A stretch of 64,000 bases of DNA from Paraburkholderia caballeronis (GCF_900104845.1 NZ_FNSR01000001.1:3596001-3660000); one strand, 5' to 3'. Numbered from the stretch's first letter, positions 8,336 to 18,307 are shown. Numbers and translations are program-made. The notes: generated by a model not told the origin, from the letters alone.

Positions 8336-10075
8336 CTACGAATCGCAGAGCGCCTTTAGCGCCGCGTGCAGCTCTTCCGGCTCGTAAGCGGCCAGCACGT
8401 CCGCGATCGGCTTTTCGAGCATCTTCAACTGCGTGCGCAGGATCTCCTGCTTCACGACCAGCAACTGGCTCGGATGCATCGAGAACTCGGTGAGCCCCAT
8501 GCCGAGCAGGAGACGCGTCAACGCCGGATCGCCGGCCATCTCGCCGCACACCGACGCCGGCACGCCCGCCTGCTTCGCCTCGCGCAGCGTATGCGCGATC
8601 AGATGCAGCACCGCCGGATGCAGCGGGTCGTACAGGTCCGCGACCGCGTTGTCCGCGCGGTCGATCGCGAGCGTGTACTGGATCAGGTCGTTCGTGCCGA
8701 TCGACAGGAAGTCGAGCCGCTTCAGGAACAGCGGCAACGCGAGCGCCGCCGCCGGAATCTCGATCATCGCGCCGACCTGCACGTTCGGGTCGTACGACAG
8801 GCCCGCATCGTCGAGCTGCCGCTTCGCCTCGCGGATCAGGTCGAGCGTCTGGTCGATCTCCTGCGCGTGCGCAAGCATCGGAATCAGGATCTTCACCGTG
8901 CCGAACGCCGACGCGCGCAGGATCGCGCGCAACTGCGTGAGGAACATCTGCGGCTCGGACAGGCTCCAGCGGATCGCGCGCAACCCCAGCGCCGGATTCG
9001 CGGCCGTCTCGTAGCCGTCGCCGCCGCCGATCGATTCGAGCGGCTTGTCCGCGCCGACGTCGATCGTGCGGATCGTCACCGGCAGCCCGTTCATCAACTC
9101 GACCGCGCGACGATACGCGGCAAACTGCTCCTCTTCTTCCGGCAGCCCATCCTTGTGGTTCATGAACAGGAACTCGGTGCGGAAAAGGCCGATGCCGGTC
9201 GCGCCCGCGTCGAGTGCGGCCTTCGCGTCCTCGGGCAGCTCGATGTTCGCGCACAGGTGGATCTTCGTGCCGCACAGCGTCTGCGTCGGCGAGAACTTCA
9301 GCCGTTGCAGCTTGCGGCGCTCCAGCGCCATCTCGCTCTGCCGGTACGTGTACTCCTCCAGCACGATCGGCGCGGGATCGACGATCACGATCCCGTGGTC
9401 GCCGTCGACGATGATCAGATCGTCCTGGCGGATCAGCGCGCTCGCCTGTTGCACGCCGACCGTGGCCGGAATGCCGAGGCTGCGCGCAACGATCGCGGTA
9501 TGCGACGTGCGGCCGCCGAGATCGGTGACGAAACCCTGAAACGTTTGCGTCTTGAACTGCAGCATGTCCGCCGGCGCGATGTCGTGCGCGACGACGATCA
9601 TCTCGTCGCACGCGCCGTGCAGCGCGGCGGGCGATGCGCCCGCGAGCGCCTTCAGCACCCGCTCGACAACCTGCTCGATATCGGCCTTGCGCTCGCGCAG
9701 GTACTCGTCCTCGATGTCGTCAAAGTGGCGCGACAGCCGTTCGAGCTGCTCGGTCAGCGCCCATTCGACGTTGAAGCGGCGCGAGCGGATCAGGTCGATC
9801 GTTTCCTGCACGAGCATCGCGTCGTTCAGGATCATCAGGTGCACGCTGATGAACGCGTCCATCTCGCTCGGCGCGTCGATCGCGAGATCGGCGCGCAACA
9901 CGTCCAGTTCCTGCTGGACGATGCGCAGCGCCACGCGGAACCGGTCGACCTCGTCGTCGATCTGCGTGGGCTCGATCAGGTAATGGTCGACGTCGAGTGC
10001 AGCCGGGGCGATCAGATAGGCCCGCCCGATGGCGATACCGCGTGACACGGGAATTCCATGCAGCGTGAACGACAC
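8336..10075 (-). CDS. ptsI: PTS enzyme I (PEP-protein phosphotransferase)
   Basis: 579 residues. The phosphorylated histidine is in GGRTSHTAIVARS (about His192), and the PEP-binding TIM barrel carries GIGLFRTEFLFMN and ASVCGEMAGD. Transfers phosphate from PEP to HPr. Start: an upstream GTG at 10081 lies directly on the Shine-Dalgarno GAGGAGG, leaving no spacer, so the GTG at 10075, five bases after it, is preferred. Follows ptsH on the same strand but 224 bp away, past a hairpin terminator and a -10-like TATAAT, so it may have its own promoter. Confidence 0.95.
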   Translation of the reverse strand: MSFTLHGIPVSRGIAIGRAYLIAPAALDVDHYLIEPTQIDDEVDRFRVALRIVQQELDVLRADLAIDAPSEMDAFISVHLMILNDAMLVQETIDLIRSRRFNVEWALTEQLERLSRHFDDIEDEYLRERKADIEQVVERVLKALAGASPAALHGACDEMIVVAHDIAPADMLQFKTQTFQGFVTDLGGRTSHTAIVARSLGIPATVGVQQASALIRQDDLIIVDGDHGIVIVDPAPIVLEEYTYRQSEMALERRKLQRLKFSPTQTLCGTKIHLCANIELPEDAKAALDAGATGIGLFRTEFLFMNHKDGLPEEEEQFAAYRRAVELMNGLPVTIRTIDVGADKPLESIGGGDGYETAANPALGLRAIRWSLSEPQMFLTQLRAILRASAFGTVKILIPMLAHAQEIDQTLDLIREAKRQLDDAGLSYDPNVQVGAMIEIPAAALALPLFLKRLDFLSIGTNDLIQYTLAIDRADNAVADLYDPLHPAVLHLIAHTLREAKQAGVPASVCGEMAGDPALTRLLLGMGLTEFSMHPSQLLVVKQEILRTQLKMLEKPIADVLAAYEPEELHAALKALCDS

Positions 10076-10142
10076 GCGCACCTCCTCTAGTTGTGTGATG
10101 CCGCGGCTACCCGCTGCAATGCGCTCTCAGACCCCGGCGACG

Positions 10143-10148
10143 ATTATA
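10143..10148 (-). promoter_or_regulatory. Candidate -10 element of ptsI
   Basis: The minus strand reads TATAAT, 67 bp upstream of the preferred ptsI start and downstream of the ptsH hairpin. No clear -35 is visible. Confidence 0.4.
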
Positions 10149-10230
10149 AATTCCGCGGCACGCATCCGTATGCATGCACTGCACCATGCGTCCCCGTATC
10201 GCTGCCCGCCACCCTCGTCCGACGTCGCCG

Positions 10231-10263
10231 TAAACGCAAAACGCCGCGGCGAACCGCGGCGTT
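10231..10263 (-). terminator. Hairpin terminator or attenuator between ptsH and ptsI
   Basis: AACGCCGCGG (10240-10249), loop CGAA and the exact complement CCGCGGCGTT (10254-10263). Read on the minus strand the stem is followed by TTTGCGTTTA. It is 36 bp after the ptsH stop, so it likely ends or attenuates the EIIA-ptsH transcript. Confidence 0.6.
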
Positions 10264-10299
10264 CCAACGTCAGTCAACGTCAACCGATGCCGCGCCCCT

Positions 10300-10569
10300 T
10301 CATTGTCCCTCGCCGAATTTATCGGCGATCAGCTTGAGCAGCGCCGCCATCGCGTCGGTCTCGTCCGGGCCTTCGACTTCGATCAGCACCGTGCTGCCGA
10401 TGCCGGCCGCGAGCATCATCACGCCCATGATGCTCTTCGCGTTGATGCGCCGGCCGTTGCGGCTCATCCAGATTTCGGACTGATAGTTGCCCGCCAGTTG
10501 GGTCAGCTTCGCGGACGCGCGCGCGTGCAGGCCCAGTTTGTTCACGATGGTCGTTTCTTGTTGCAGCAT
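10300..10569 (-). CDS. ptsH: HPr phosphocarrier protein
   Basis: 89 residues. The active histidine is His15 in GLHARAS, and Ser46 sits in KSIMGV, the context phosphorylated by HPr kinase in bacteria that have HprK. HPr passes phosphate from enzyme I to EIIA proteins. It follows the EIIA-Man gene (58 bp) on the same strand. No sugar permease (EIIB/C) is encoded nearby, consistent with a regulatory PTS. Confidence 0.96.
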   Translation of the reverse strand: MLQQETTIVNKLGLHARASAKLTQLAGNYQSEIWMSRNGRRINAKSIMGVMMLAAGIGSTVLIEVEGPDETDAMAALLKLIADKFGEGQ

Positions 10570-10627
10570 AGGTCGTCGGTCGAAGCGCAGTGGTGTGGTG
10601 AGGTTCCGTCGGCGATAGAGTCGGCGC

Positions 10628-11116
10628 TCACGCGCCGGCCGGTTTGAATTTTCCTGATGCGGCCTCGCAGGCCGCTTCGGCGCAAGGCGTCGGCGCGCAG
10701 CCGCAGTCGTTCGTGGCGGGCGGCGGCGTCGCCGGGCCGATCGTCTGCACGCCCTTGCTCGCGCCCGCGAGCGCCTTGTCGACGAGCGTGTCCAGTTCGC
10801 AGGCGCGATAACAGACCGCGCGCACCAGCATCGGCAGATTGACGCCGGCGAGCACGCGCACGTTCGGCACGGTCGCGAGACGCGCGGCGATGTTCGACGG
10901 CGTCGCGCCGAACATGTCGGTCAGCACGAGCGCGCCGTTCTCCTCGCGCAGCCGTTCGATTTCCGAGTTCGCCTCGGCGACCACCTTTGCCGGGTCGCTG
11001 TCGGGCAGCACGTCGAGCGCGCCGATGCGCGCCGGCAAACCGCCGTAAATGTGAGCGACGCAATCGCGAAGCGCGGTGGCGAGCGGTGCGTGCGCGATGA
11101 TCAGAATCCCTGCCAT
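10628..11116 (-). CDS. PTS EIIA component, mannose family (regulatory)
   Basis: 162 residues from ATG 11116; a longer in-frame extension has no family match. N-terminal GILIIAHAPL carries the phosphorylatable His9; the body includes LTDMFGATPSNIA, characteristic of the EIIA-Man fold. The C-terminus is extended and cysteine-bearing. In Burkholderiales and Neisseria this stand-alone EIIA works with HPr and enzyme I in regulation rather than sugar import. Lies 247 bp downstream of gshB with a TACAAT -10-like word at 11285-11290. Confidence 0.92.
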   Translation of the reverse strand: MAGILIIAHAPLATALRDCVAHIYGGLPARIGALDVLPDSDPAKVVAEANSEIERLREENGALVLTDMFGATPSNIAARLATVPNVRVLAGVNLPMLVRAVCYRACELDTLVDKALAGASKGVQTIGPATPPPATNDCGCAPTPCAEAACEAASGKFKPAGA

Positions 11117-11284
11117 ATCAGCCTGACTGCAAAAAACGGCTCCGGATGCCGGCCGGACGGATCGTCCGGCGATGCCGAACCGGCGGCCAGCCGTGGGCCG
11201 CCAGGGTCGGAACACGCGTCGCGCGGAATGCCTCGCGCCGCTCGTGGCGACGCCGGCCTGCCGCCCGATATGCGGGCTCGCGGC

Positions 11285-11290
11285 ATTGTA
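11285..11290 (-). promoter_or_regulatory. Candidate -10 (GCTACAAT type) upstream of EIIA-ptsH
   Basis: Minus strand TGCTACAATGCC, about 170 bp upstream of the EIIA start, in the 247-bp gap after gshB. Suggests that EIIA-ptsH can be transcribed apart from gshAB. No -35 evident. Confidence 0.35.
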
Positions 11291-11363
11291 GCAGGGTCAT
11301 TTTGGCGCGCGCCGTGTGCTTCTGCTCACACGTCGCACGTCGTGCGCCCGCCCTGCCCGGGCG

Positions 11364-12317
11364 TCATGCGGCCGCGCGCTCCAGCGCGTCGATAAACATG
11401 CCGGCCACGTCGAAGCCGGTCTGATCCATGATCTCGCGAAAACACGTCGGGCTGGTGACGTTCACCTCGGTCAGCCAGTCGCCGATCGCATCGAGCCCGA
11501 CGAGCAGCAGCCCGCGCGCGGCCAGCACCGGCCCGAGCGTGCGGGCGATTTCCAGATCGCGCGCGGTAAGCGGCTGCGCGCGACCGAGTCCGCCGGCCGC
11601 GAGATTGCCGCGCACCTCGTTGCCCTGCGGAATCCGCGCGAGCGAATAAGGCACCGGCTCGCCGCCGATCAGCAGGATCCGCTTGTCGCCGGCCTTGATC
11701 TCCGGGATGTACTTCTGCGCCATCACGCTGCGCGCGCCGTCTTCGCTCAACATCTCGATGATCGAGCCGAGGTTCATGCCGTCCGGCTTCACGCGGAACA
11801 CGCCCATCCCGCCCATGCCGTCGAGCGGCTTCAGGATCACGTCCCCGTGTTCTTCGTGGAACGCGCGCAGCCGCTTCGCGTCGCGCGTGACGAGCGTCGG
11901 CGCGACGAACTGCGGAAACTCGCCGATCGCGAGCTTTTCCGAATGGTCGCGGATCGCCTGCGGACGGTTGAAGATCTTCGCGCCCTGGCGCTCGGCGATT
12001 TCAAGCAGCCACGTCGCGGTCACGTACTCCATGTCGAACGGCGGGTCCTTGCGCATCAGCACCGCGCCGAAGCTCGTCAGCGGACGCGCCACCGGCTTCT
12101 CGACATACCACCGCTCGCGATGCAGGTCCACGTGATCGCCGACGATCTCGACGTGCCGCACGTCGGCCTCGACCGCGCCGCCGCTCCACGCGAGATGCTG
12201 CGGCTCGCACGCGTGCAGCACGTGGCCGCGGCGCTGCGCCTCGGCCATCATCGCGTAGGTCGAATCCTTGTAGATGCGGAACCGCGCGAGCGGATCGGCG
12301 ATAAACAGAATGTCCAT
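11364..12317 (-). CDS. gshB: Glutathione synthetase
   Basis: 317 residues, normal length. ATP-grasp enzyme: N-terminal [20 protein letters not shown], the ATP-binding [18 protein letters not shown] and the metal-binding [13 protein letters not shown] near the C-terminus. Adds glycine to gamma-glutamylcysteine in the cytosol. Follows gshA by 72 bp on the same strand, giving both steps of glutathione synthesis in one unit. Confidence 0.97.
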   Translation of the reverse strand: MDILFIADPLARFRIYKDSTYAMMAEAQRRGHVLHACEPQHLAWSGGAVEADVRHVEIVGDHVDLHRERWYVEKPVARPLTSFGAVLMRKDPPFDMEYVTATWLLEIAERQGAKIFNRPQAIRDHSEKLAIGEFPQFVAPTLVTRDAKRLRAFHEEHGDVILKPLDGMGGMGVFRVKPDGMNLGSIIEMLSEDGARSVMAQKYIPEIKAGDKRILLIGGEPVPYSLARIPQGNEVRGNLAAGGLGRAQPLTARDLEIARTLGPVLAARGLLLVGLDAIGDWLTEVNVTSPTCFREIMDQTGFDVAGMFIDALERAAA

Positions 12318-12389
12318 GTAGTCCCTGCTGCGCCCTCGCGGGCCGTTGTTCGTTGTGGGTTCGTCCGTCCGTGAGCGGCGCTCGCGCCG

Positions 12390-13679
12390 TCAGACCTGGA
12401 TCGCCTCGGGGTCCGTCTTTTCCAGTTCGACCGACGCCGCGAGCAGTCCGAGCCGCGCGACGACGCCGTACATGTAGAAGCGGTTCGGCGGCGCGGCGCC
12501 GGGTTTCGCGTGCGCGTCCGGCAGCGCGGTGTGCTCGAAGCCGAGCGGCACGAAGTGCATGCCCGGCGCGTTCAGGTTCTGGTCGCGCTCGCGGCTGCCG
12601 TGCGCGCGATAGAAGCCGCCGACCACGTAGCGGTCGATCATGTACACGACCGGCTCCGCGACTTCGTCGCCGATCCGCTCGAACGTGTACACGCCTTCCT
12701 GCACGATCACGTCGTGCACTTCGAGGCCGTCCTTCGTCGCCGACATCTTCACGCGCTCGCGCTTGGTCAGCGCGGCGACCTCGGATGCGTCGTGCACCGT
12801 CATCACGCCCATCCCGTAGGTGCCGGCGTCGGACTTGATGACGACGTAAGGCCGCTCGGTGATTCCGTATTCGCGATACTTCTTCGCAATCTTCTTCAGC
12901 ACGCCGTCGATCGCGTCCGCGAGCGGCTCTTCGCCCGTGCGCTGCTGAAAATCGACGCCTTCGACGTGCGCAAAATACGGGTTGATCATCCACGGATCGA
13001 CGCCGACCATCTTCGCGAACTTCTTCGCGACGTCGTCATAACACGAGAAATGCATCGACTTGCGGCGCACCGCCCAGCCCGCGTGCAGCGGCGGCAGCAG
13101 GTACTGCTCGTGCAGGTTTTCGAGCACCGGCGGGATGCCGCCGGACAGATCGTTGTTCAGCAGGATCGAGCACGGATCGAAGTTCTTCAGGCCGAGCCGG
13201 CGCGCGGAACGTTCGAGCGGCTCCAGCACGAGTTTCTGGCCGTCGGACAGCGAAATCGTGACGGGACCGGCGATGTTTTCGTCGAGCGTGCCGAAGCGCA
13301 CGTTCAGGCCGGCCTGGCGCATGATCGTCGCGAGCCGCGCGACGTTCTCCAGATAAAACGCGTTGCGCGTGTGCTGCTCGGGAATCACGAGCAGGTTCTT
13401 CGCGTCCGGGCAGATCTTTTCGATCGCGGCCATCGCGGCCTGCACGGACAGCGGCAGCACTTCCTGCGGCAGGCAGTTGAACGCGCCGGGAAACAGATTC
13501 GTGTCGACCGGCGCGAGCTTGAAGCCGGCGTTGCGCAGGTCCACCGAACAGTAGAACGGCGGCGTGTGCTCCTGCCATTCGAGCCTGAACCACCGTTCGA
13601 TGGCCGGCGTCGCGTCGAGGATGCGCTGCTCCAGTTCGAGCAGCGGGCCGTTTAACGCCGTAACCAGGTGCGGGACCAT
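12390..13679 (-). CDS. gshA: Glutamate-cysteine ligase, ferrooxidans/proteobacterial type
   Basis: 429 residues. The sequence, starting MVPHLVTALNGPLLELEQRI with WFRLEWQEHTPPFYCSVDLR and later KSDAGTYGMGVMTV, matches the GshA form found in Acidithiobacillus and many beta-proteobacteria (TIGR02049-type), not the E. coli type. Forms gamma-glutamylcysteine, the rate-limiting step of glutathione synthesis. First gene of the gshA-gshB pair. A TACAAT -10-like word lies 29 bp upstream. Confidence 0.93.
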   Translation of the reverse strand: MVPHLVTALNGPLLELEQRILDATPAIERWFRLEWQEHTPPFYCSVDLRNAGFKLAPVDTNLFPGAFNCLPQEVLPLSVQAAMAAIEKICPDAKNLLVIPEQHTRNAFYLENVARLATIMRQAGLNVRFGTLDENIAGPVTISLSDGQKLVLEPLERSARRLGLKNFDPCSILLNNDLSGGIPPVLENLHEQYLLPPLHAGWAVRRKSMHFSCYDDVAKKFAKMVGVDPWMINPYFAHVEGVDFQQRTGEEPLADAIDGVLKKIAKKYREYGITERPYVVIKSDAGTYGMGVMTVHDASEVAALTKRERVKMSATKDGLEVHDVIVQEGVYTFERIGDEVAEPVVYMIDRYVVGGFYRAHGSRERDQNLNAPGMHFVPLGFEHTALPDAHAKPGAAPPNRFYMYGVVARLGLLAASVELEKTDPEAIQV

Positions 13680-13707
13680 AGAAAAATACTCACGGACTAA
13701 AGCAGTG

Positions 13708-13713
13708 ATTGTA
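13708..13713 (-). promoter_or_regulatory. Candidate -10 of gshA
   Basis: Minus strand TACAAT in CCCTACAATCAC, 29-34 bp before the gshA ATG. No clear -35. The rest of the 325-bp gap to amtB holds only the amtB terminator at 13917-13947. Confidence 0.4.
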
Positions 13714-13916
13714 GGGAAACCGGCGGTTTATTTGGGGACGAACATCCATCACGCAAGACGCGATCCCCTTACGCGCGATGGGGTTAATCGCCCGGTTTCC
13801 GGCCTGCCGCGCGCAAACGCCCGCTGTTCGCGCGTCGCCGGCCGGCCCCGCTCCATGCGGGACACCCATTCTGGACCGGCCGTGGCCGGATACGCAAGCC
13901 GCACACCCGGCGCCGG

Positions 13917-13947
13917 AAAAAGAAAAGGCCCGCCAAAGAGGCGGGCC
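13917..13947 (-). terminator. Intrinsic terminator of amtB
   Basis: GGCCCGCC (13927-13934), loop AAAGA, then GGCGGGCC (13940-13947). On the minus strand the stem is followed by TTTTCTTTTTCC, a good U-tract, 57 bp past the amtB stop. Confidence 0.8.
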
Positions 13948-14004
13948 AATTGCTGCGCTGGTACTACGTTGCTACGTGATACAGGGGATAGATTCGTTGA
14001 TCCG

Positions 14005-15483
14005 TTATTCGACGCGCTCGCCGTGCAGGATCACGTCGAGGCCTTCGCGCTCTTCTTCTTCGGTGACGCGCAGGCCCATCACCATGTCGATCACCTTCAG
14101 CAGGATGAAGCTCACGACGCCGCTGTAGATCACCGTGGTCAGCACGCCCTTCAGCTGGAGCAGCACGCTGCCGTCCGCGCCGCCGATGTCCTTCACCGCG
14201 AACACGCCGGTCAGGATCGCGCCGATGATGCCGCCGATGCCGTGCACGCCGAATGCGTCGAGCGAGTCGTCGTAACCGAGCTTGGTCTTCAGCCACGTGG
14301 CCGACCAGAAGCAGACGACGCCCGCGACGATGCCGATCACGATCGCGCCCAGCACGCCGACGAAGCCCGAAGCCGGCGTGATCGCCACCAGACCCGCAAC
14401 CGCGCCCGATGCGATGCCCAGCACCGACGGCTTGCCCTTCGCGATCCACTCGGCGAACATCCAGCCGAGCGCGGCGCAGGCCGTTGCGATCTGCGTGGTC
14501 AGCATCGCGAAGCCGGCACGGCCGTCAGCCGCCACCGCCGAACCCGCGTTGAAGCCGAACCAGCCCACCCACAGCATCGCCGCGCCGGTCAGCGTCAGCA
14601 CGAGGTTGTGCGGAGCCATCACTTCGCGGCCATAGCCGGAACGCTTGCCGAGCACGAGGCAGCAGACGAGGCCCGCCACACCCGCGTTGATGTGAACGAC
14701 CGTGCCGCCCGCGAAGTCGAGGATGCCCGCGGTCGCCAGCCAGCCGGTCGGCTCCCACACCATGTGAGCGATCGGCGAGTACACGAGGATCGACCACAGC
14801 GACATGAACACGATCATCGCCGAGAACTTCATGCGGTCAGCGAACGCACCGGTGATCAGCGCCGGCGTGATGATCGCGAACGTCATCTGGAACACGAAGT
14901 AGACGGACTCGGGGATCGTCGGCGCGAGGTGGCTGACGGTCAGCGTCGTCGCGCTGTCACCCTTGATGTAGTTCATCCCGGCGAGGAACACGCGCGAGAA
15001 GCCGCCGATGAACGAATTGCCCGGCGTGAACGCGATGCTGTAGCCGATGACCGTCCAGATCACCGTGACGAGGCAGGTGATCGCGAAGCTCTGCATCACC
15101 GTCGCGAGCACGTTCTTCTTGCGGACCATGCCGCCGTAGAACAGCGCGAGGCCCGGGATCGTCATGAACAGCACGAGTGCGACCGAGGTCAGCATCCACG
15201 CGGTGTCACCCGAGTTGATCTTCGACGAATCGACCGAGAACGGCGCGGTCGGGGCAGCCGGAGCGGCCGCGGCAGGCGCCGAAGCAGCCGCTGCCGCCGC
15301 GGGGGCGGACGCGGCCGGCGCGGCGGCGGCAGCCGACGCATCCGGTGCGGCGCTTGCGGCGGCCGCGGTGTCGGCAGGCGCGGAAGCGGCCGCCGGAGCG
15401 GACGCATCGTCCGCCAGCGCGGCGCCGATACCGCCGGCCAGCAGCGAGCCGGCCATCAGCAGGGACATCAAAAGTTTGCGCAT
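14005..15483 (-). CDS. amtB: Ammonium transporter AmtB
   Basis: 492 residues, about 60 longer than the core family. A signal peptide (about 1-24) is followed by a roughly 56-residue Ala/Pro/Ser linker (25-80), then eleven membrane helices. Conserved motifs: FYGGMVRKKN, the conduction histidines in GGTVVHINAG and DAFGVHGIGG. Imports ammonium/ammonia across the inner membrane. Start ATG 15483 begins the signal peptide. It lies 28 bp behind glnK; the pair is the classic nitrogen-starvation operon, and a sigma-54 promoter precedes glnK. Confidence 0.96.
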   Translation of the reverse strand: MRKLLMSLLMAGSLLAGGIGAALADDASAPAAASAPADTAAAASAAPDASAAAAAPAASAPAAAAAASAPAAAAPAAPTAPFSVDSSKINSGDTAWMLTSVALVLFMTIPGLALFYGGMVRKKNVLATVMQSFAITCLVTVIWTVIGYSIAFTPGNSFIGGFSRVFLAGMNYIKGDSATTLTVSHLAPTIPESVYFVFQMTFAIITPALITGAFADRMKFSAMIVFMSLWSILVYSPIAHMVWEPTGWLATAGILDFAGGTVVHINAGVAGLVCCLVLGKRSGYGREVMAPHNLVLTLTGAAMLWVGWFGFNAGSAVAADGRAGFAMLTTQIATACAALGWMFAEWIAKGKPSVLGIASGAVAGLVAITPASGFVGVLGAIVIGIVAGVVCFWSATWLKTKLGYDDSLDAFGVHGIGGIIGAILTGVFAVKDIGGADGSVLLQLKGVLTTVIYSGVVSFILLKVIDMVMGLRVTEEEEREGLDVILHGERVE

Positions 15484-15511
15484 CTTTGTTTCCTCTTGTC
15501 TCTTTCGTCTG

Positions 15512-16240
<729 letters not shown>

Positions 16241-16276
16241 TCACCGCGCGAGGCAAGGCACAGGCGAAACGAAACA

Positions 16277-16293
16277 TGCACATATTTTGTGCA
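16277..16293. promoter_or_regulatory. NtrC-type palindrome (candidate enhancer)
   Basis: TGCACA, five bases, TGTGCA: a perfect 17-bp dyad matching the NtrC site layout TGCACY-N5-RGTGCA except at the inner base of each arm. It lies about 290 bp upstream of the glnK sigma-54 promoter and 15 bp before the ubiK start. Enhancer action at this distance is normal for sigma-54, but the identity of the protein is inference. Confidence 0.5.
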
Positions 16294-16308
16294 ACGAAGG
16301 GGAATGAA

Positions 16309-16566
16309 ATGAAACAACCGACCGACGTATTCAACGATCTGCAGTCGCGTGTCAGCGAACTGCTGAAAAACTCGCCCGCGCGCGACGTGGAGCGCAACGT
16401 GCGCGCGATGCTGTCGCAAGGCTTTTCGAAGCTGGAACTGGTGACGCGCGAGGAGTTCGACGCGCAAACCCAGGTGCTGGTACGCACCCGCGCGCGGCTC
16501 GAAGAACTGGAGCGCCGCGTCGCCGAACTCGAACAGAAGCTGCCGGTCGCGACTCCGTCGAACTGA
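16309..16566 (+). CDS. ubiK: UbiK family ubiquinone-biosynthesis accessory factor
   Basis: 85 residues. The sequence has the YqiC/BMFP family pattern: an amphipathic N-terminal half (DLQSRVSELLKNSPARDVERNVRAML) followed by a C-terminal coiled coil rich in E, R and L. UbiK binds UbiJ and helps aerobic ubiquinone synthesis at the membrane. I chose ATG 16309, preceded by a GAAGGGGA ribosome site; an earlier in-frame ATG at 16276 would run through the palindrome. Divergent from glnK and followed by comM. Confidence 0.88.
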   Translation: MKQPTDVFNDLQSRVSELLKNSPARDVERNVRAMLSQGFSKLELVTREEFDAQTQVLVRTRARLEELERRVAELEQKLPVATPSN

Positions 16567-16720
16567 CCGCCGCACCGCGCACCGACGGCAAGCGAGCCTC
16601 GGCGGACTCTGGCGGAACCCCGTCGAACGTCTCGATGGACCCGTAACGGGGCACCGCCTCACCAGCCCGGCGCACGCCGCGTTCAATGCGCAGCGCGCCG
16701 CCGCCCCGGAGAACCATCCC

Positions 16721-18253
16721 ATGTCGCTTGCCGTGGTGCGCAGCCGCGCGCCGGCTGCCGGCCGCGCGCCCGAAGTCACCGTCGAAGTCCACCTCGCCAA
16801 TGGGTTGCCGTCGTTTTCGATCGTCGGCCTCCCGGATCTCGAAGTCCGCGAAAGCCGCGAGCGCGTGCGCGCCGCGCTGCAGAACTGCGGATTCGACTTT
16901 CCCGTTCGCCGTATCACCGTGAATCTCGCGCCGGCCGATTTGCCCAAGGAGTCCGGGCGCTTCGACCTGCCGATCGCGCTCGGCATCCTCGCGGCCAGCG
17001 GGCAGATTCCGCCGCCGTCGCTCGCCAATCGCGAGTTCGCCGGCGAGTTGTCGCTGACCGGCGCGGTGCGCCCGATGCGCGGCGCGTTCGCGATGGCGTG
17101 CGGCACCGCGCGCGAGCACGCCGGGGGCGGCCGGGACCCCGAACTGTATCTGCCCGCCGAGAACGCGGCCGAGGCTGCGCTGGTGCCGGGCGTCGCGGTG
17201 TTCGGCGCGACCGGGCTGCGCGAACTGTGCGCGCACCTTGCCGGCGCGGACGACGCGCGGCTGTCGCCGGTCGTCGCGCCGGCCCCGCTCCCCTCCGCCG
17301 CGACGCGGCCGCCGGACATGGCCGATGTGATCGGCCAGCGCGGCGCGCGCCGCGCGCTCGAAGTCGCGGCGGCGGGCGGCCATCATCTATTGATGATCGG
17401 GCCGCCGGGCGCCGGCAAGTCGATGCTCGCCGCGCGCCTGCCCGGCCTGCTGCCGCCGATGACCGACGCAGAGGCGCTGTCGTCCGCCGCGCTGCTGTCC
17501 GCGAGCGCGATCGGCTTCTCGCCGCAGCAGTGGCGGCAGCGCCCGTTTCGCGCGCCGCACCACTCGTCGAGCGCCGCCGCGCTGGTCGGCGGCCGCAATC
17601 CGCCGCAACCCGGCGAAATCACGCTCGCTCACCTCGGCGTGCTGTTCCTCGACGAACTGCCCGAATTCGATCGCCACGTCCTCGAAACGCTGCGCGAGCC
17701 GCTCGAAGCCGGCTCGATCACGATCTCGCGCGCCGCGTGGCAAACAGACTTCCCCGCCGCCTGCCAACTGGTCGCCGCGATGAATCCGTGTCCGTGCGGC
17801 TGGCGCGGCGACCCGTCCGGCCGCTGCCGCTGCACGCCGGAGGCGGCGGCGCGGTATCTGCGCAAGCTGTCCGGCCCGCTGCTCGACCGCATCGACATCC
17901 AGATCGAGATTCCCGCGCTGCCGCCATCCGAACTGGCCGCGCGAACCAGCGCCGGCTGCGAGCCGAGCGCGGCGATCGCGGAGCGCGTGAAGGCGGCGCG
18001 CGACCGCCAGATCGCCCGGCAGCGCAAGACCAACCGCGAGCTGACCGGCCGCGAGACCGACGACGTCTGCCGCCTCGACGCCGCCGGCGAAACGCTGCTG
18101 CGCGAGGCCGGCGAGCGCTTCGGCTGGTCGGCGCGCGCGCACTACCGGGTGTTGAAGATCGCGCGGACCATAGCCGATCTCGCCAATGCGCCGATGCCGG
18201 ACGCAAGCCACGTCGCGGAAGCGGTGCAGTACCGCCGCGCGCTCGCCAGCTAG
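16721..18253 (+). CDS. comM: YifB/ComM family Mg-chelatase-like AAA+ ATPase
   Basis: 510 residues. The N-terminal subdomain (EVHLANGLPSFSIVGLPD, with RERVRAALQN) is ChlI-like; Walker A GPPGAGKS is at about residue 228, Walker B GVLFLDELPEF, and an MNPCPCGWRGD zinc-like loop precedes the C-terminal Mg-chelatase domain. ComM is a hexameric helicase that drives branch migration during natural transformation in other bacteria. Together with the comF-like gene it hints at DNA uptake capability, though no other competence gene is here. Confidence 0.93.
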   Translation: MSLAVVRSRAPAAGRAPEVTVEVHLANGLPSFSIVGLPDLEVRESRERVRAALQNCGFDFPVRRITVNLAPADLPKESGRFDLPIALGILAASGQIPPPSLANREFAGELSLTGAVRPMRGAFAMACGTAREHAGGGRDPELYLPAENAAEAALVPGVAVFGATGLRELCAHLAGADDARLSPVVAPAPLPSAATRPPDMADVIGQRGARRALEVAAAGGHHLLMIGPPGAGKSMLAARLPGLLPPMTDAEALSSAALLSASAIGFSPQQWRQRPFRAPHHSSSAAALVGGRNPPQPGEITLAHLGVLFLDELPEFDRHVLETLREPLEAGSITISRAAWQTDFPAACQLVAAMNPCPCGWRGDPSGRCRCTPEAAARYLRKLSGPLLDRIDIQIEIPALPPSELAARTSAGCEPSAAIAERVKAARDRQIARQRKTNRELTGRETDDVCRLDAAGETLLREAGERFGWSARAHYRVLKIARTIADLANAPMPDASHVAEAVQYRRALAS

Positions 18254-18307
18254 CGATTCGACGCCGCGCTGCGCGACGCTGCCGCAGCCGATCGGCCAAA
18301 AAAATCA

